A stretch of 64,000 nt of DNA from Lactifluus volemus. Lineage: Eukaryota > Basidiomycota > Agaricomycetes > Russulales > Russulaceae. Below are positions 59,950 to 64,000 of the stretch, piece after piece (the first letter of the stretch is position 1; each line of letters begins with the position of its first letter). A program made the position numbers and the translations under genes. The notes under the pieces were generated by a model. The model saw nothing but the letters and a program-made list of their open reading frames with translations, did no database searches and was not told where the DNA came from. The DNA is taken from positions 930,001 to 994,000 of the forward strand of contig WTXI01000005.1 in NCBI GenBank assembly GCA_022376515.1, given 5' to 3'.

Positions 59950-60330
59950 GGAGGACGCATTACATCGGCGGAGCAGGAGGATTGAAGGCAGGGAGCCAGA
60001 GAACATGGACTCCTCGGGGATCGTGGGCGAACTGGCCACCAAGAACAATTAGAGATGCCTCGCCACCTCTTGCGTCGTAAGAGTTGGGGTAGCTACTCCA
60101 AGCCAATTAGATGGGTTCTCTCGGTTCTACTTTGTGAACATCGACCTCATCCAAGGTTCGAACCATAAGTGTCTGTTCGCTGTCTTTTACTGCCCAGAAA
60201 GCTATGGACCCATCCGTGTGGTCGAGGGCGAAGAGATGGCCAGTGGGATGTAAGGAGGGAGATGATAAGTGGGCCTTCGATGTTTGAGGAGGTCCTATTC
60301 GACGAGAGCATCAGCATTCCTGCATAACGA
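59950..60330 (-). pseudogene. Fragment of an Lgl/Sro7-like WD40 gene
   Basis: The minus strand reads PTGHLFALDHTDGSIAFWAV, then KDSEQTLMVRTLDEVDVHK, a WD40 blade of the Lgl/Sro7/tomosyn type. Downstream, in another frame, DPRGVHVLWLPAFNPPAPP also fits that family. Both are isolated: no start, no other blades and no exon structure around them. Sro7 proteins act in exocytosis with SNAREs. The assignment to that family rests on recognition of the two motifs only. Confidence 0.5.
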
Positions 60331-60360
60331 AGGACGAGAGAGTAGATCACAGGATAATGG

Positions 60361-61345
60361 TTCATTAAGGGACTGGGACTTTTTTGAATGACCAGCCTCT
60401 AGCTTTGGCTTGAGTCACTCTGTCGTGGTCGACTAGGGGGCAAAGAGTAAAGAAGAGACTCTGCCGGGCCAGTAATGTTCTGGTGCCTGATCTTGCCAGA
60501 GACGCGTCTGTGACGGTCTGTCACTGGCACGGCATTTACACCCACGGCTTCTGACATGGAGAACCCTCACTCGGAACGTCATGCTATCCTCCTGGAGCGT
60601 ATCGTGAAGAATGCCGTGAGTAATACCAGTGCGCAACCCCCAAAATAATAACCTGTTCCTAGGACAAGTGTACCGAACTCATTCTCGAACTGAACCACTG
60701 CGTTGAGGTTTGTCATATACATGACGAGGGCATGAGAAGCTACGGTTCTCATTGCGCAGTTCTCCTTTCAGGAGATCATCCGGGCGAATGCCTATGTCAA
60801 GACTGCTGCCGATCTGGCGACGAAATACCGCAAGAATGTACAGTACAATCTAGAGGCAACTTCCGCGAGGAGCCTGAGCAGCGACCCTCATCAGACGCCA
60901 GACTAGTGATAATATGGTGAGATTCCACTCGATTGAGGGGTCCCGAAATTCACAGACTCGTTAGTAAACAGTTCCGACGCGTATCGATACCTCGTAACTT
61001 GTAGTATTACCCGAACCAAAGACTCAGGGAGACTAGACAGACCACTCTCACGGCTGCTCTTTCGTGATGAAGGAAGCCCATGTCTTCCCTCTATCCAAGA
61101 AGGAATAAAAGAAGGATACAGATGTAGTATATATGTGAATGAGCAACTGTGACGCAAAATACCCAACCATACAGTAAATATCCCCCGACATCAAAAACCC
61201 GCCATGCGTCCAGCAGTAGCGACTTTGGAGCTAGCCGCAACCACCGCTCTATGGGCGTGCCCCTCACGTATCCTACTCTGCCCTGGTGCACCGTTCAGCA
61301 AACTGATAAGTTTGCGTCGCTCGGCCGCTTGTGTTGGGTCCTCGT
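60361..61345. repeat. Segmental duplication, right copy (with 55869-56800)
   Basis: Contains the copied SEA4/DAD4 promoter region, DAD4 copy 2, its 3' flank and the end of the full DPB11 gene. Since DPB11 is complete only here and SEA4 only at the left, the ancestral order was probably SEA4 - DAD4 - DPB11, with the insert splitting a tandem copy. Confidence 0.8.
60555..60906 (+). CDS. DAD4: DASH complex subunit Dad4, copy 2 (intact)
   Basis: Three exons code about 79 residues: MENPHSERHAILLERIVKNA, then DKCTELILELNHCVE, then EIIRANAYVKTAADLATKYR, KNVQYNLEATSARSLSSDP and HQTPD-stop (TAG at 60904). The MENPHxxRQxxLLERI start and YRKNVQYNLEAT end are Dad4 marks, and the length fits (about 70-80). 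Introns begin GTGAGTAAT and GTTTGTC and end in CCTAG and TTTCAG. It should join the Dam1/DASH ring in the nucleus at mitosis. It is convergent with DPB11, 284 bases away. Of the two copies this is the one that reads through. Confidence 0.88.
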
Positions 61346-64000
61346 ATACTGCTTGCAAGCCCGAGCTCATGCCGTCGTCCGAAATGGTATTCGAGTTTGA
61401 TGTCCCATTCTCAGGTTCGTCCCCAAACGTGTACGAGGTGGCATAGATATTTGCTGGTGGGAGGTGGATGCTAGAAACGCCTGCGCCAGTATCTGCACCT
61501 GCAGTCTCCGCCTGCAAAAGGGGACGGGGCTGCAAAGAGAGACGAAACAACACAGGCACGTTATGGTGAGCGAGGAATAAAGGGGGCATGGCAAAGGTTG
61601 GGGCCTTACCTTGAATCGTGGGCGTGCACGTTTCCGCCGTGGTGGTGGGTCAGGCTCCTCCTCGATCGACATGGCGCCAGCACTGCGCTTTCCAAGTAAA
61701 TTGGAAATGCTGTCATGTAGTGCCCGTGCAGCAGGGTCCGTCGGCTCTGACGGAGGTTTGAGAGGCGACGGGGTGTTTGAAGACGGTACACGCGAAGACA
61801 TCTCGTCATCTTCCGTATCGCTTCCCAGCGTGGGTGCTTTCCTCAAAGATTCGAATAATTGATTAAAGCTCGGATGTGCAGAAAGTGGAGCAGATCGGAA
61901 GCGCGTGGTGCTTGAAGGACTCGATGCTGGAGGAAGCGTCGGCGAGGAGCTGGGAACGACTTCGTCCTGGTCAGCGAGCAACGCGGGCCGACCGAAGGAT
62001 GATTCTACGTTGGCCGAGTCTGCCCCTGGCTGGGTAGCTTCCTGCGATGGTGTGAGCGCGTGCGAGGCTGTCCCGTCTTCCGCCAGGTCGGGCGACTTTG
62101 CAGCTGAAAGAAAAGATGTCAGCACGATGTTAGTCAAGAAGAACGCCCACACGGACATTTGACTTTGCTCGTTGTCTCAGCGCTCCCCGTGTGTAGGTCT
62201 GGTATGAAAAACATCCCAGGGGGTGGAAATGCACCTGTTCTCGCGATGTGCGAGAGCCAACGCATATCGACCACCGGTGTTTCCCAGACTTGTGCCTTTG
62301 AATACTTCGCGCCCGTTGCAGCCGGACACAATAAGTGGGTTGTCGAGCGATTGAATGTCGGCGCGTGCGTCATGCCTTCCAGAATTCGGGGGTCAGAATA
62401 CTTTACAGTCCACGAGATGAGGAAGAAGGTTACCCAGAGCGCGGGCGAGACGCTTGACCCACATATCCTCTGCAACGTCAAGTCCTGATGGGCTGAGAAC
62501 GACACCATGGAGATGGATGGCATGAGAGAGCGGCAAGAAGGCCGGGTGCTCATCCACGGAGCATATCCGCTCGCGTGAAAGGCAACCTTCGAGCCAGCAC
62601 TCGGTGCGATAGCGCGACCGAAGTACGGTATCTGCTTCATCGATATACAACTTGCTACCACTGGACAATGTATGAGCATAGGTCACGATATACCTAAGAA
62701 TCAAGACGTACCTAACCAGCCGCACGATCACGAAATCCACGTGCTCGTCTTCATCTTCATCTTCAACCCACGTTCCGCCGCAGCCTTCTATCGCAGAGCG
62801 CACGCTCGCTGAACGAGCCTCGGCACGCACACGAAAACGCATTCCCGTAAATATCTGTGGCACGGAGCCGCTACGTCCTGGAGCCATTTGAGCAGGTGAC
62901 GTTGGCCGTGGCAAGAACAATGACTGAGCCTTTCGGAACGGCTGACGCGACGTGGACGCGCACGAATCTTCTGGTGCTGACGATTCGCTTGGTGTGAATG
63001 ATTTTGACCGTATGAACGTGCCGAGCACGCTACGACCCTTAATAGCTGTGGGCGGGTTCGGAGTATCCAACACTCGCGCCTTTCCCTTGCCTTTGTTGTT
63101 CCGCGGAGGGTGAAGGGAGTGATTAGGTGTGGGGTTGGGGGGATCTGCGGGTGCAGCTTTAACCAACATTGATCCTACTTTAGTGTATCCGCGAGGCGCA
63201 AGAAGGCTCTCCCAGACGCGCAAAGTCGCAGCAGGAACACGGCGGGCAAGAGCAATCTCTTCCTCCTCAGGCTCGTCGTGGTCTAGTTGTGCAGGTCGTT
63301 CTGAAGGCTCGGGTGCTTCAGTGTTTGGAGCGTGCGACAAAGACGGAGGCTGTCTTCGCTCAGGACGTGGATGCGTCACAAGGTAAGGCGTCTCTTCAAA
63401 TCGCCCTAGAGAACGCCATGTTTCAATCAAATAAGTACCGAAGCTCAAAGGAGAGTCACACGCACCCCCAAAGTCTAGGGAATCCCAAAACCATTCCTCC
63501 CAGACGAGTTTAATATCGGCTTCGCCCCGTTCGTTAAATTTACGGGCGTAGTGCATCTTTTCCGTTTCCTCATTTCCAGAACAAAGGAGATGCGTGACGC
63601 GCACAGGTCGCTCAATATTCTTAACGTATTTACCACCGTGTTGTGAAACGGTGGAGTTAATGGCAGTACGCCGGTCAAGGTCCTCGACTCCGGAAACGCA
63701 TAAAATAATTCCGGAAAAGGGGGGAAGACGATGCTCCTCGACTTTCTATGGAAAGTAAAAACCGGTGAACGAAGGAAATATAGGGAGTGGTCCGAACCGT
63801 GTCAAAGTCAAAGTCATCGCCTCGCTGCCAGATCTCAAAAGTGTCGAGAATCCACGATGGCGTTAGTATTGGTATCTTCCGTTCAACTGCACACTGGCAT
63901 TGTATTAATTAAGAATAAGATATGTTAACGTGGAAATGTCACCTACCCAGTACTTTGCTCCTCCGTGTTCCTCTGCGATGAGATGTGTGACATAGTCAGT
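61191..64000 (-). CDS. DPB11: Multi-BRCT replication/checkpoint protein Dpb11/TopBP1 (5' end outside window)
   Basis: Dpb11/TopBP1/Rad4 links replication initiation (Sld2, Sld3) to checkpoint kinase activation. BRCT sequence is seen four times: TDYVTHLIAEEHGGAKYW with IPILTPSWILDTFEIWQRGD; VRVTHLLCSGNEETEKMHYA with IKLVWEEWFWDSLDFGG; FTGMRFRVRAEARSASVRSA with IEGCGGTWVEDEDEDE; and IHLHGVVLSPSGLDVAEDMW with TTHLLCPAATGAKYSKAQVW and VVDMRWLSHIARTG. Between pairs are Ser/Pro-rich linkers, and after the fourth BRCT a disordered tail (RVPSSNTPSPLKPPSEPTD, PPPRRKRARPRFK nuclear-signal-like) ends RMAGF-stop at 61191. Several short introns. The 5' end is cut by the window edge. Some frame changes near 62400 may be an intron or a lost base. 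Confidence 0.87.

Overview
The window is nuclear DNA of a filamentous basidiomycete, most likely an agaricomycete. Genes are split by many short GT..AG introns of about 50 nt. The recognisable proteins are fungal (a DASH complex subunit, a Cps1-type polysaccharide synthase, a SEA complex subunit). The N-terminal domain of the repeated genes matches the Goodbye domain of fungal STAND/NLR proteins. Species cannot be decided from the sequence alone.

Layout. 1-24676 is a tandem array of five related plus-strand NLR genes or remnants, Goodbye - NACHT - winged helix - ankyrin. U1 (1-3197) is cut by the window edge but otherwise open. U2 (5788-7350) is a heavily deleted remnant. U3 (9748-13190), U4 (14878-18357) and U5 (21269-24676) are full length with point frameshifts. 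Minus-strand passenger genes sit between them: four copies of an SDHAF2/Sdh5-like gene, three copies of a Pro-rich hypothetical gene (HYP), and two copies of a histidinol-phosphate aminotransferase gene. The array ends at HYP copy 4, 54 bp from the VPS53 start.

27768-55867 is ordinary single-copy sequence: VPS53 (GARP tether), a two-exon hypothetical, a single-pass membrane protein, a gene-poor stretch (35.6-39.9 kb), a histidine acid phosphatase, an HSP110 chaperone (SSE1), a Cps1-like glycosyltransferase, an Ariadne-type RBR ubiquitin ligase, lysyl-tRNA synthetase, and the SEA4/Mios subunit of the TORC1-regulating SEA complex. 55868-64000 holds a segmental duplication carrying DAD4 and the 3' end of DPB11. 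The two copies are separated by about 3.5 kb with a DUF2235 gene and debris of an Lgl/Sro7-like WD40 gene. The window ends inside a multi-BRCT DPB11/TopBP1 gene.

A warning about reading frames. Apparent one-base deletions break SSE1 (at least four), lysyl-tRNA synthetase, the RBR ligase, one DAD4 copy and others, often at short homopolymer runs. As several of these genes are normally essential, residual base-calling errors are likely. Point frameshifts in the NLR copies and passengers are therefore weak evidence of pseudogenes. Large deletions, as in U2, are much better evidence.

Functionally, the NLR array looks like an expanding innate-immunity or allorecognition locus: the NACHT part is almost constant between copies while ankyrin hairpins and the Ser-rich tail vary. 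The rest is housekeeping (trafficking, folding, translation, TORC1 signalling, kinetochore, replication checkpoint).
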